Source of the DNA: Candidatus Pacearchaeota archaeon
GTDB lineage: Archaea > Nanoarchaeota > Nanoarchaeia > Pacearchaeales > GW2011-AR1
Reading direction: 5' to 3'
Assembly: GCA_002690445.1 (NCBI GenBank)
Contig: NZER01000021.1
Coordinates: 7,462-13,480, forward strand
DNA length: 6,019 nucleotides
Below the pieces are notes generated by a model. It had not been told where the DNA came from. It did no database searches and worked only from the letters and a program-made list of their open reading frames with translations. A program made the position numbers and the translations under genes. This document shows, one piece after another, positions 1-5,762 of this stretch. Each line of letters opens with the position of its first letter. The first letter of the stretch is position 1.

Positions 1-197
1 TGTAAAAATTGAAGCTTAGTAATTTTAATATCAGCATCTAAACTCGTAATATTAAATTTTTTATTTTTAATATAATTATCTATAGCTGTAGATATACCTT
101 CAGCAAGTTTATCTACATTACCTTCACTTCCCTCTCCATACTCTTCAGCACCAGAAGATTGTAAAAAGACCTTTTTTAAATCACTTTTAAGCCCCAT
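1..197 (-). CDS. Partial CDS, N-terminus of an uncharacterised phage protein
   Basis: This is an open frame of 65 complete codons that runs off the left edge of the window, so the C-terminus is missing. It starts MGLKSDLKKVFLQSSG, has an acidic Gly/Glu-rich stretch (about residues 15-26), a helix-like segment (LAEGISTAIDNYI, about 30-42) and then a beta-prone stretch (about 46-65). The ATG overlaps the stop of the upstream gene by one base (TAATG), so translation is probably coupled; only a weak GGAAG lies upstream. It is too short to appear among longer ORFs, but frame continuity and the overlap support it. Its place downstream of the gp5-like hub gene suggests a baseplate or other virion role by context only. 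I do not recognise the family with certainty. Confidence 0.75.
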   Translation of the reverse strand, partial: MGLKSDLKKVFLQSSGAEEYGEGSEGNVDKLAEGISTAIDNYIKNKKFNITSLDADIKITKLQFL

Positions 198-634
198 TAA
201 GGTCTTCCAGTTTTTTCATTAATTTTTGTCATAACTTCAGAATAATCTCGATTTAAAGCTTTTGAAAGATAATCTGGAACAGTATTAGGATCTACATCCA
301 TTGATGCTACCATATCTGGATTAGTATTACCGTTTGGTTGATTCATTAAATTACTGTAAGAATCTTGCATTACTTCATTCATTCTATCTGTAGTATATGT
401 TCCGTCACCCAACGTTTCCCATTCAGTAGAATTAGCTGTTTCATTTAACATTTCATTAAGAACTGAATTTTTAGTATACTTAGCTTTTTTTATTGGTTCT
501 GTTGACTTCTGCACTTTCTGTTTTTTAGAATTAACAGTAGGCTCTCTCATCTCCTTAATAACATATTTAATAGCCAATGCTACTTCTTCTTTAACTATGT
601 TTCTTATTATTGTTTTTAGTTCTGTTTTTTTCAT
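197..634 (-). CDS. Conserved hypothetical phage protein, 145 aa, downstream of baseplate hub gene
   Basis: The 145-residue protein is not recognised at the function level. The N-terminus (about 1-30, starting MKKTELKTIIRNIVKEEV) is a charged amphipathic helix of a kind often seen at the start of small structural proteins in marine T4-like phages. A Lys-rich linker follows (about 34-55), then a polar Asn/Thr/Met-rich region (56-110). The Pro/Asp-containing C-terminus (about 108-145) includes NRDYSEVMTKINEKTGRP. There is no signal peptide or membrane segment. The start is well supported: AGGAG lies seven bases before the ATG (GTTATAGGAGACAATTATG). The gene follows the hub gene by 32 nt and overlaps the next gene by one base, so it belongs to the same transcript. 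A virion or assembly role is inferred from position alone. Confidence 0.8.
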   Translation of the reverse strand: MKKTELKTIIRNIVKEEVALAIKYVIKEMREPTVNSKKQKVQKSTEPIKKAKYTKNSVLNEMLNETANSTEWETLGDGTYTTDRMNEVMQDSYSNLMNQPNGNTNPDMVASMDVDPNTVPDYLSKALNRDYSEVMTKINEKTGRP

Positions 635-666
635 AATTGTCTCCTATAACTATTTTAATCAACGGA

Positions 667-2295
667 TTATAACCAATCTTCATCGGTAACATCTTTAATT
701 CCTATTTCACCCTCTCTATACGCATCTCTAGCGAGAGCTAACTTATTCAAATCATATCCATCTACAGCTGCACCTGCCATACCTACACTCCAACGCTTTC
801 CTAACGCATATTTATTAATTATCTGCTGTACTTCAGCTTCATTGTTTACTGTACGTGCAGACTTTTGCGCGGTAGGGGCTGGTTTTTCAGCTTGAGATTT
901 TTTATGTGTTGCTTTATATTCTTTATCTTCACTTTCAATAAAATGTTTAGTACTAATAAAAGAATTTGTATCCTTAGTTAAAGCTGTTTTTATTTTTTGG
1001 AGCTCTAATTTTAAAGTTCCTGGAGTACCCATTTGAAACCCCAAAGGTATTGGTGCTGTTTGACAGTGACCATTCATTTCTATTAAAATATCAACCAAGT
1101 GTTCTAAAAGTGCACGTAAATTTTCCCCTAATAAAAGTCCTTGACCTTTATCTTCTTCTTTTTCAGTCTTAGCCTGCTTTCCTAAATAAATATTAGATAC
1201 ATCAAATATTGAGTCTTTATTAGCTGAAAAAGTTATTGATTTTCCTGCACCTATATGAGTGTTTTGTAATGCAGATAAAAACAAACTATCAGATCTTGCA
1301 TTAATAGTTATTCTATCTGAACTTTGTAATTGTTGTGGTAGTTCATATTCATATATAAGTTTAGTTGCATCTTCATCCCCATTAACCATAGACACTAAAC
1401 TACCCATGGGTCGTTTAGAATCTTCTACTGTGTCTGATGCAATTACAAATGGCTTGAATTTATATTGATCTCCTTCAAGAACTATATCTTGTATAAAATG
1501 AGAATGAATTGTACCAGTTTCAAGCATAGCAAATATACTACCATCTAATGTACTTTCCATAGCTCTATCTAATGGTCTACCATTAGAAATAAAAATATAA
1601 GGGTTAACATCACGACTACCAATTCTTATACTATTTCCATGACGTCCTTCTAATATCATGTCACCATGAACTTCACCTTTTTCTCCAGTCTCATTTGCAA
1701 CAATATTTTTATCTTCTCTCGGATCATCTAAACTTGAAATATGATATTTTTGCATTCGTGGTAAAGCAGATATTCTCATAAAATCTCTTGATAATCCAAT
1801 TACATCTCTAGTATTTCCTGATGGTGATTTACTTAATGTGTCTGAAAATGTTTTAATAAACCCATCTTTATCAAAGTCAATAACTTGATTATTTTGACGT
1901 CTAAATCCACGTCTAAGATTAACATGATCAACATTATAATTTGGACTATTTTGAGTATTAAGTGGTCCTAAATAATATCCCACTTCATCAAACGAACATA
2001 ACAACACAGGATCTCCTATAGTAGGTACATCAACTATTCCTCTCAATAAAGGATAATACCTATTTTTTTCATCATCTAACCCTGGTGTATAGAACTCAGT
2101 TCCATAATGTGGTTTTGCTAGTATACTATTTATATTTCTTAAATTGTCTGCAAACGTTCCAGTCTCTTCGCTTGTAACAACCGCAGTTACTACTCCAGGT
2201 GTAAACTGTAGGAAGTGTGGTTGTGGTCTAGAATCTCCAAATAAAGATTTCCTATCTGACTTAATTTTATCAACTGATTCAAAAAGTGAGCTCAT
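667..2295 (-). CDS. gp5-like baseplate hub / central spike protein (T4-like myovirus)
   Basis: This 542-residue protein is probably part of the baseplate hub that carries the tail-tip spike. Residues about 30-113 look like the N-terminal OB-fold of gp5/VgrG-type proteins: alternating beta strands, then YYPLLRGIVDVPTIGDPVL and GYYLGPLN, the usual pattern of this fold. Residues 209-240 carry GDMILEGRHGNSIRIGSR and YIFISNGR, which resemble segments of marine T4-like phage hub proteins. Residues about 325-372 are short repeated beta strands (ITINARSDSLFLSA, THIGAGKSITFSANKD, IFDVSNIYLG), consistent with a beta-helical spike. A helical segment (388-440), a Lys/Ala/Pro linker (about 455-485) and a small C-terminal domain (486-542) follow. 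I see no T4-type lysozyme domain. The ATG follows GAGGGG and lies one base after the stop of the upstream gene. T4 gp5 family membership is fairly likely; exact orthology is uncertain. Confidence 0.78.
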   Translation of the reverse strand: MSSLFESVDKIKSDRKSLFGDSRPQPHFLQFTPGVVTAVVTSEETGTFADNLRNINSILAKPHYGTEFYTPGLDDEKNRYYPLLRGIVDVPTIGDPVLLCSFDEVGYYLGPLNTQNSPNYNVDHVNLRRGFRRQNNQVIDFDKDGFIKTFSDTLSKSPSGNTRDVIGLSRDFMRISALPRMQKYHISSLDDPREDKNIVANETGEKGEVHGDMILEGRHGNSIRIGSRDVNPYIFISNGRPLDRAMESTLDGSIFAMLETGTIHSHFIQDIVLEGDQYKFKPFVIASDTVEDSKRPMGSLVSMVNGDEDATKLIYEYELPQQLQSSDRITINARSDSLFLSALQNTHIGAGKSITFSANKDSIFDVSNIYLGKQAKTEKEEDKGQGLLLGENLRALLEHLVDILIEMNGHCQTAPIPLGFQMGTPGTLKLELQKIKTALTKDTNSFISTKHFIESEDKEYKATHKKSQAEKPAPTAQKSARTVNNEAEVQQIINKYALGKRWSVGMAGAAVDGYDLNKLALARDAYREGEIGIKDVTDEDWL

Positions 2296-2296
2296 A

Positions 2297-2698
2297 TTAC
2301 CCCTCAGTAAATGTTTTACTTATTTGTGTAACTTTATTTAACCTATCATTTTTTCGTTCTACTTCACTTATAGTTTCTTGTAGTGTTTGCATAAGTTCTT
2401 CTTTTTCATTTTCTGTTAGTCCATAACTATCTTCATCAGATCCATCTTTAGACCTAGTAATAATTCTTTGCAAGACACTTGCCAATTTAACAAGATGTTC
2501 ATCATTTTTAACAGACACTTCATATATTTCTTTAACTATGGGTGATATTATAACAGCATCATCAATGCTTCGAATAAATCCATGTATTTCCTGTATAAGT
2601 AGATCTAACTGTAGTTTTTTATTTTTTGAATTTTCATAAATATCTTTTGTAAGGTCTTCAAAAGTTTTACCTTCAAAAATTTCTAATGTATCTTTCAT
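2297..2698 (-). CDS. Conserved helical phage protein, 133 aa, first gene of the virion block
   Basis: This 133-residue, almost wholly alpha-helical and acidic protein has no signal peptide or membrane segment. Residues 12-80 form predicted helices (DLTKDIYENSKNKKLQLDLL, then IVKEIYEVSVKNDEHLVKLA). An acidic loop with DGSDEDSYGLTENEKEEL (about 85-103) joins them to a C-terminal coiled-coil-like helix (98-125). Small proteins of this general look occur beside hub genes in marine T4-like phages, but I cannot assign a function. It is the first gene after the terminator at 2781-2807 and is followed after one base by the gp5-like gene, so it is probably co-expressed with virion genes. The upstream Shine-Dalgarno is weak (TTAGG, nine bases from the ATG). 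It could be an assembly chaperone or a minor structural protein. Confidence 0.8.
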   Translation of the reverse strand: MKDTLEIFEGKTFEDLTKDIYENSKNKKLQLDLLIQEIHGFIRSIDDAVIISPIVKEIYEVSVKNDEHLVKLASVLQRIITRSKDGSDEDSYGLTENEKEELMQTLQETISEVERKNDRLNKVTQISKTFTEG

Positions 2699-2711
2699 AT
2701 TATTTTACCTA

Positions 2712-2719
2712 ATTATAGA
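2712..2719 (-). promoter_or_regulatory. Weak candidate promoter element (TATAATTA) before the virion block
   Basis: On the minus strand TATAATTA spans 2710-2717 approximately (plus-strand taattata). It matches the T4 late consensus TATAAATA at seven of eight bases and also contains a bacterial -10 TATAAT. It is the best candidate in the gap between the terminator and the 133-residue gene. Against it, initiation here would leave a leader of only a few bases, and I see no good -35. The true promoter may be elsewhere in this AT-rich gap. Confidence 0.2.
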
Positions 2720-2780
2720 TTGAAACTAACAGACATTCTCACATATAAATATAAATTTACCAAAAAATATAAATGATAAT

Positions 2781-2807
2781 AAAAAAGCGACCAAAGGTCG
2801 CTTTTTT
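2781..2807 (-). terminator. Rho-independent terminator, bidirectional in form
   Basis: A perfect six-base-pair GC-rich stem (GCGACC / GGTCGC at 2787-2792 and 2796-2801) with a three-base loop is flanked by A6 on one side and T6 on the other. It therefore reads as an intrinsic terminator on either strand. It lies about 45 nt downstream of the sigma factor stop and 83 nt upstream of the 133-residue gene. It would separate the HD / membrane protein / sigma transcript from the virion block on the minus strand. Confidence 0.9.
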
Positions 2808-2851
2808 CATTAAGTTAATTATGTGATATAAATATTATAAAATTTAAATTT

Positions 2852-3556
2852 TTACCTTTTATTAAAATTATATAAATCACCAGATGCATTAAACTCTCGT
2901 AATAAAACACTATAATGAGTCTTCATTACATTAAGTACTTTTGTTATATAAGCGGTATTAACACCAGCCATTTCTCTAATTAAAATATATAAACTTTTCT
3001 TATTAAAATTATCAATTTCTTCACGTCTTTTCAATAATTCAATAATTGAATATGCTATATCAATATCTCGTTTTTTCTTAAAAATATTTGGAATTCTATT
3101 TTCAAAATATTCAACCATTTGATCCATAAATTCACTCGAAAAATCTTCTGTTTTATTATAATATGGATTTTTTGACAATTCTTTAACTGTTTTTGTAGCA
3201 TCTAAATTCTTATGTATTTTTAATTTTTTATAATTCGAGTTATTAACTAATATTAAATAATTTTTAGCTACAACTGAAAAATAACTAAATGCTTTAAACC
3301 CTTTAGATTGATCATACTTATGAAGATTTAGTAAGAGAAAAGATAGAACTTCTTGTTTAACATCATCAAACCCACAATCAAAATATGAAAACTTAAATGT
3401 ATTAATTATATTTTCACATAACTTATCTAAAGCATAAGCTATTTTATCTTCATATAATTTATTTCTTATAAGTGGATTAGTTTCATGATTATATTCAACA
3501 ATTGCATCTTCAACCTCCTGATCAAAATAAATTTTATTCTTTCTCTTCCTACCCAC
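2852..3556 (-). CDS. gp55-like sigma factor for late transcription
   Basis: This is a T4 gp55-type sigma factor of 234 residues, which would bind host core RNA polymerase and direct it to phage late promoters. The diagnostic part is a sigma region 2-like segment at about 63-104: FDDVKQEVLSFLLLNLHKYD, then SKGFKAFSYFSVVAKNYLI, the core-binding and -10-recognition helices of gp55 proteins. It is longer than T4 gp55 (185 aa). The extra C-terminal part (about 187-222, NKKSLYILIREMAGV then ITKVLNVMKTHYSVLLREF) looks like a helix-turn-helix. The tail GDLYNFNKR resembles a sliding-clamp-binding peptide. Start choice: an in-frame TTG lies at 3577, but a perfect AGGAGG lies six bases before GTG at 3554-3556, giving MGRKRKNK. 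This overlaps the upstream gene by eight bases. The gene is very AT-rich and ends before a strong terminator. The family call is confident; the C-terminal features are inference. Confidence 0.9.
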   Translation of the reverse strand: MGRKRKNKIYFDQEVEDAIVEYNHETNPLIRNKLYEDKIAYALDKLCENIINTFKFSYFDCGFDDVKQEVLSFLLLNLHKYDQSKGFKAFSYFSVVAKNYLILVNNSNYKKLKIHKNLDATKTVKELSKNPYYNKTEDFSSEFMDQMVEYFENRIPNIFKKKRDIDIAYSIIELLKRREEIDNFNKKSLYILIREMAGVNTAYITKVLNVMKTHYSVLLREFNASGDLYNFNKR

Positions 3557-3821
3557 TTTGAGCCTCCTTTTCTTCAAAAATGTTATTTAATAATAATTGT
3601 ATATCTTTTAATTGTTTAAAGAAAAATGCAGTTTCATCATCTGATTCATAATGACCGTCTGCATCAACTTTTTTCATTTGTTCAGTTGCATATTCAATTA
3701 CTTGTTGAAATTGAATAATAAACTCTTCATATGTATTTATTCGCTTTAAAGCTAAGATTAATAAGTACCCTATAAATATAAATGTACATATTAAACTTAT
3801 TAAAAGTATTTCTATAACCAT
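3549..3821 (-). CDS. Small single-pass membrane protein, 90 aa, upstream of the sigma gene
   Basis: The 90-residue protein begins with one strongly hydrophobic segment (about 2-25, VIEILLISLICTFIFIGYLL), which is probably a membrane anchor. A helical cytoplasmic region follows (about 29-52) and then an acidic motif, DADGHYESDDETAFFFKQLK (about 53-72). Short proteins with a similar DG-x-(F/Y)-x-S/A-DDE motif occur in marine T4-like phages, but no function is known to me. The start is supported by GAGGG four bases before the ATG, nine bases after the stop of the HD gene. The end overlaps the sigma gene start by eight bases, so the three genes form one transcript with coupled translation. The membrane anchor makes an inner-membrane location likely; any partnership with the sigma factor is only positional. 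Confidence 0.82.
   Translation of the reverse strand: MVIEILLISLICTFIFIGYLLILALKRINTYEEFIIQFQQVIEYATEQMKKVDADGHYESDDETAFFFKQLKDIQLLLNNIFEEKEAQSG
3563..3568 (-). promoter_or_regulatory. Ribosome binding site AGGAGG deciding the GTG start of the sigma gene
   Basis: The minus strand reads AGGAGG, then six bases, then GTG. This near-ideal site lies inside the end of the upstream 90-residue gene and favours GTG at 3556 over the in-frame TTG at 3577, which would place the AGGAGG inside the coding region and has no comparable site of its own. Confidence 0.8.
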
Positions 3822-3830
3822 TTGACCCTC

Positions 3831-4580
3831 TTAAGATGCATCACTAAATAACTCATTAAACTTATTTTTTAATTCTTTAATATTATCTGGTACAGTAGAA
3901 TCATCTTTTATTGATTTTTCAAATTCTTGTTTTATATCTTCATCTACTTCTAATGATTGTTGGTAATGTTGTTTTTCAGCAACAGTACTCATCCAGTCAG
4001 CAAAATGAACTATATAATGTAAAATATTTCTAGTATCTGGTTGTCTAAAAAGACGATCATTTCCAGGTTCAAACAACCCATCACTTAATTTTATTGCTTT
4101 CCAAACTTCGGGTTTTAACTCAATATTAAAATATTGTAACAACCATAACGACCTATCAGTCACACTCATAGGTTCAAGCTTATTATTAAATGTATACCAT
4201 TCTCTTAATTTATTTCTTCGCCATTCATCTGTTTGAATTATATAATATGGATTATCTAAATCACCAATTTTTCCTAAATCATGAAACATAGCTGCTAAAA
4301 TGACTTCTTGTTTTGATGCAGTAACTTTAACATCCATAGATTTAAATTGCTCATATATATCTAATGCTGTTTGTACAACTCTAACAGAATGATCTAATAA
4401 TCCGCCTAAAAAACAATTATGATATTGTGGTCTACTCGATGCTGGGGCATCTATCATTCTATCTTCAAAATGATCAAATAGCTTCTTTATATTTTCTTTT
4501 TGTTGACCTTCAAAGTTATTATCAACAAATTCCATTAAAGTGGTCCACCTCAATAAAATTTGCTCTGATGTTAAGCTCAT
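3831..4580 (-). CDS. HD-domain metal-dependent phosphohydrolase, 249 aa
   Basis: The protein is a member of the HD superfamily, whose enzymes hydrolyse phosphate esters in nucleotides, cyclic nucleotides or related molecules using bound metal. The metal ligands are visible: H64 in GGLLDHSVRVV, H100-D101 in AAMFHDLGKIGD, and D195 in IVHFADWMST, the standard H...HD...D order. The rest is helical, as expected, with an acidic C-terminus. Start choice: an in-frame ATG at 4610 lies inside a hairpin and lacks a ribosome site, whereas GGAGG lies four bases before ATG at 4578-4580, giving MSLTSEQ. It heads a tight cluster with the 90-residue membrane protein and the sigma factor. A substrate cannot be read from the sequence. 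Roles in nucleotide salvage or in removing host signalling nucleotides are both possible. The family call is confident, the substrate unknown. Confidence 0.88.
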   Translation of the reverse strand: MSLTSEQILLRWTTLMEFVDNNFEGQQKENIKKLFDHFEDRMIDAPASSRPQYHNCFLGGLLDHSVRVVQTALDIYEQFKSMDVKVTASKQEVILAAMFHDLGKIGDLDNPYYIIQTDEWRRNKLREWYTFNNKLEPMSVTDRSLWLLQYFNIELKPEVWKAIKLSDGLFEPGNDRLFRQPDTRNILHYIVHFADWMSTVAEKQHYQQSLEVDEDIKQEFEKSIKDDSTVPDNIKELKNKFNELFSDAS

Positions 4581-4584
4581 ATAA

Positions 4585-4589
4585 CCTCC
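4585..4589 (-). promoter_or_regulatory. Ribosome binding site GGAGG deciding the start of the HD gene
   Basis: GGAGG on the minus strand precedes the ATG at 4578-4580 by four bases (TGGAGGTTATATG). It selects this start over the ATG at 4608-4610, which sits inside the stem at 4604-4633. The site is only 14 bases downstream of that stem. Confidence 0.75.
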
Positions 4590-4603
4590 ATTATTTAAAT
4601 TAA

Positions 4604-4633
4604 GTCTCACCGGGTAATTAAACCCGGTGAGAC
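4604..4633 (-). terminator. Strong 12-bp hairpin, probable terminator of the small membrane protein genes
   Basis: A perfect 12-base-pair inverted repeat (GTCTCACCGGGT at 4604-4615 against ACCCGGTGAGAC at 4622-4633) closes a six-base loop. It begins six bases after the stop codon of the 57-residue gene. On the minus strand it is followed by TTAATTT, a broken T tract, so termination may be partial. It also lies just before the HD gene's ribosome site, so it may act as an attenuator or as an mRNA-stabilising or processing hairpin rather than a full stop. Confidence 0.7.
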
Positions 4634-4639
4634 ATTATA

Positions 4640-4813
4640 CTACTTGCTTGCTACGTGTTCACCCACGTTACCAGCTGCGTATATTCCAAAGACCCATTTC
4701 ATAAATTCGGCCCAACCTGCAAAATCTGTTTTCCCTAAAAAGAGAGCACCGCATGCAGATAAGAATAATACAACTGCGCAGACAAGTTTTCTGCTTTTGA
4801 GATCCATAATCAT
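4640..4813 (-). CDS. Small membrane protein or lipoprotein, 57 aa
   Basis: A 57-codon gene, too short for ordinary ORF lists, reads MIMDLKSRKLVCAVVLFLSAC and so on. It has a positively charged N-terminus (K6, R8, K9), a hydrophobic segment (about 10-26) and a C-terminal part with WAEFMKWVFGIYAAGNVGEH (about 34-53). LSAC at 18-21 matches a lipobox, so it could be a lipoprotein of about 37 mature residues; equally, the hydrophobic stretch may simply be a membrane span. The Shine-Dalgarno AGGAG lies three bases before the first ATG (4813) and nine before an in-frame ATG at 4807, so the true start may be M3 (55 aa). It follows the 74-residue gene by 11 nt and ends at a hairpin. Its C-terminal YAAGNVGEH-like motif recalls small phage membrane proteins of holin type, but this is only a resemblance. 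Confidence 0.75.
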   Translation of the reverse strand: MIMDLKSRKLVCAVVLFLSACGALFLGKTDFAGWAEFMKWVFGIYAAGNVGEHVASK

Positions 4814-4824
4814 TATCTCCTATT

Positions 4825-5049
4825 TTATTCCCAAAAACTAACTAAAACTGCAAATGTTAAGAAACCGACAAACCCAGCATTAAGAAGCTGGTCAATTAAT
4901 CCAATAATATTAGCAACTATGTCGACTCCAAAAACACCAGCGCCAAAAATTATTTCGCTGAATATTCCTAGAACAACAACACTTGAAAGCACGCTAGTTA
5001 TTCCACCAACTGCTTCTGTTATAGTTGCCATTAGATTTTTGGTATTCAT
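4825..5049 (-). CDS. Small two-helix membrane protein, 74 aa (holin-like candidate)
   Basis: The protein is small and very hydrophobic, with two predicted membrane segments at about 16-38 (ITSVLSSVVVLGIFSEIIFG) and 54-72 (QLLNAGFVGFLTFAVLVSFW). A short loop with VDIVANIIGLID joins them. There are almost no charged residues apart from the N-terminal NTKN region and a few acidic ones. The ATG is preceded by AGGAG at seven bases, a good site; M7 is an alternative start. Size, two-helix layout and position between a possible wall-active 3D-domain protein and another tiny membrane protein are compatible with a holin, which would open the inner membrane at lysis. No sequence motif proves this, and a virion membrane or other envelope role is also possible. 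Confidence 0.8.
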   Translation of the reverse strand: MNTKNLMATITEAVGGITSVLSSVVVLGIFSEIIFGAGVFGVDIVANIIGLIDQLLNAGFVGFLTFAVLVSFWE

Positions 5050-5132
5050 TGTATTTCTCCTAGTTATTATTGATTACGTAACGTGTAACCAGCAAATAAC
5101 CGTTTCAAGTTTAAGTTTAGTTTTCTCCATAA

Positions 5133-5660
5133 TTATTGTATCCTTGTATTAATCCAAGGAAATTTAAAAATATTTGCATTAGTAAATTTATACGGTTTAA
5201 CATCTGTAGATTCTAATATATCTACAACATTTACCCATTTAGCACTCATTGTATCTCTAACTTGATAAACCCCATCTTTGTAATCTGTACCCTTTAATAA
5301 TATAAAATCACCATAATCAAATGGTCCTCCCCACCTTTTCAATAAATTCCTAGACAGGGCAACATATTTATATCTTGATGCTTGTGTCATATCAAACTTA
5401 GTACCATCAGCAGTAATATCTGGTGTACGATCTGTTTGAGGATAAATAGGTTGATACATAGTTACATCAACCTCAATACCATATTCATAAAATGTTTTAA
5501 GTTCCTCTTCAAGTTCTCTATTTTGGACTGATAAATAATTTAGTAAATCATTGTAATGTAACTTTAATATAGTACTATTTTGTTCCATAAATTGTACAGC
5601 AATAAAACCATTAAATATTGTAGTAATCACTGCTGATATTATATACTTATTTAAATTCAT
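5133..5660 (-). CDS. Membrane-anchored 3D-domain (MltA/RlpA-like double-psi barrel) protein, 175 aa
   Basis: The protein has an N-terminal hydrophobic segment (about 6-23, an anchor or uncleaved signal) and a coiled, charged helix (about 29-58, with QNRELEEELKTF). From about residue 63 to 165 the pattern fits the 3D domain: VDVTMYQPIYP, TPDITADGTKFD, YVALSRNLL, DYGDFILLKG, GVYQVRDTM and WVNVVDILE. D85, D136 and D147 are candidates for the conserved aspartates that name this domain; in MltA one such Asp is catalytic in cleaving peptidoglycan glycan strands. A periplasmic, wall-acting role is therefore inferred. It lies immediately downstream of the tmRNA, with GGGAG nine bases before the ATG, and upstream of two small membrane protein genes, so it may belong to a lysis cluster. 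It could instead be a virion protein using the fold structurally. Confidence 0.8.
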   Translation of the reverse strand: MNLNKYIISAVITTIFNGFIAVQFMEQNSTILKLHYNDLLNYLSVQNRELEEELKTFYEYGIEVDVTMYQPIYPQTDRTPDITADGTKFDMTQASRYKYVALSRNLLKRWGGPFDYGDFILLKGTDYKDGVYQVRDTMSAKWVNVVDILESTDVKPYKFTNANIFKFPWINTRIQ

Positions 5661-5762
5661 AATAGTACGCTCCCATATTATTACAGTTAAATTTAAATAG
5701 TTGTAGATTAAAATAGAACCTCTTTTGTATGATTATATTTTTATTCATAATCTCTGTTGTTG

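Noticed and set aside
1259..1468. Plus-strand open frame of 69 codons
   Set aside because: It lies wholly antisense to the gp5-like gene, has no convincing ribosome site and no recognisable protein pattern.
2144..2341. Plus-strand open frame of 65 codons
   Set aside because: It is antisense to the hub gene start and the end of the 133-residue gene; composition mirrors the real genes and no ribosome site is seen.
4644..4841. Plus-strand open frame of 65 codons
   Set aside because: It is antisense to the 57-residue gene, which has a good ribosome site and a sensible membrane-protein sequence on the minus strand.
4919..5152. Plus-strand open frame of 77 codons with a hydrophobic stretch
   Set aside because: It mirrors the hydrophobic 74-residue protein on the minus strand, lacks a ribosome site and overlaps a gene with a strong one.
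5647..5748. Minus-strand frame of 33 codons between the tmRNA and the 3D-domain gene
   Set aside because: There is no Shine-Dalgarno site, composition is that of AT-rich spacer, and it overlaps the well-supported start of the 3D-domain gene in another frame. I see nothing else in 5661-5762 beyond a weak six-base AT stem at 5731-5752 with no T tract.
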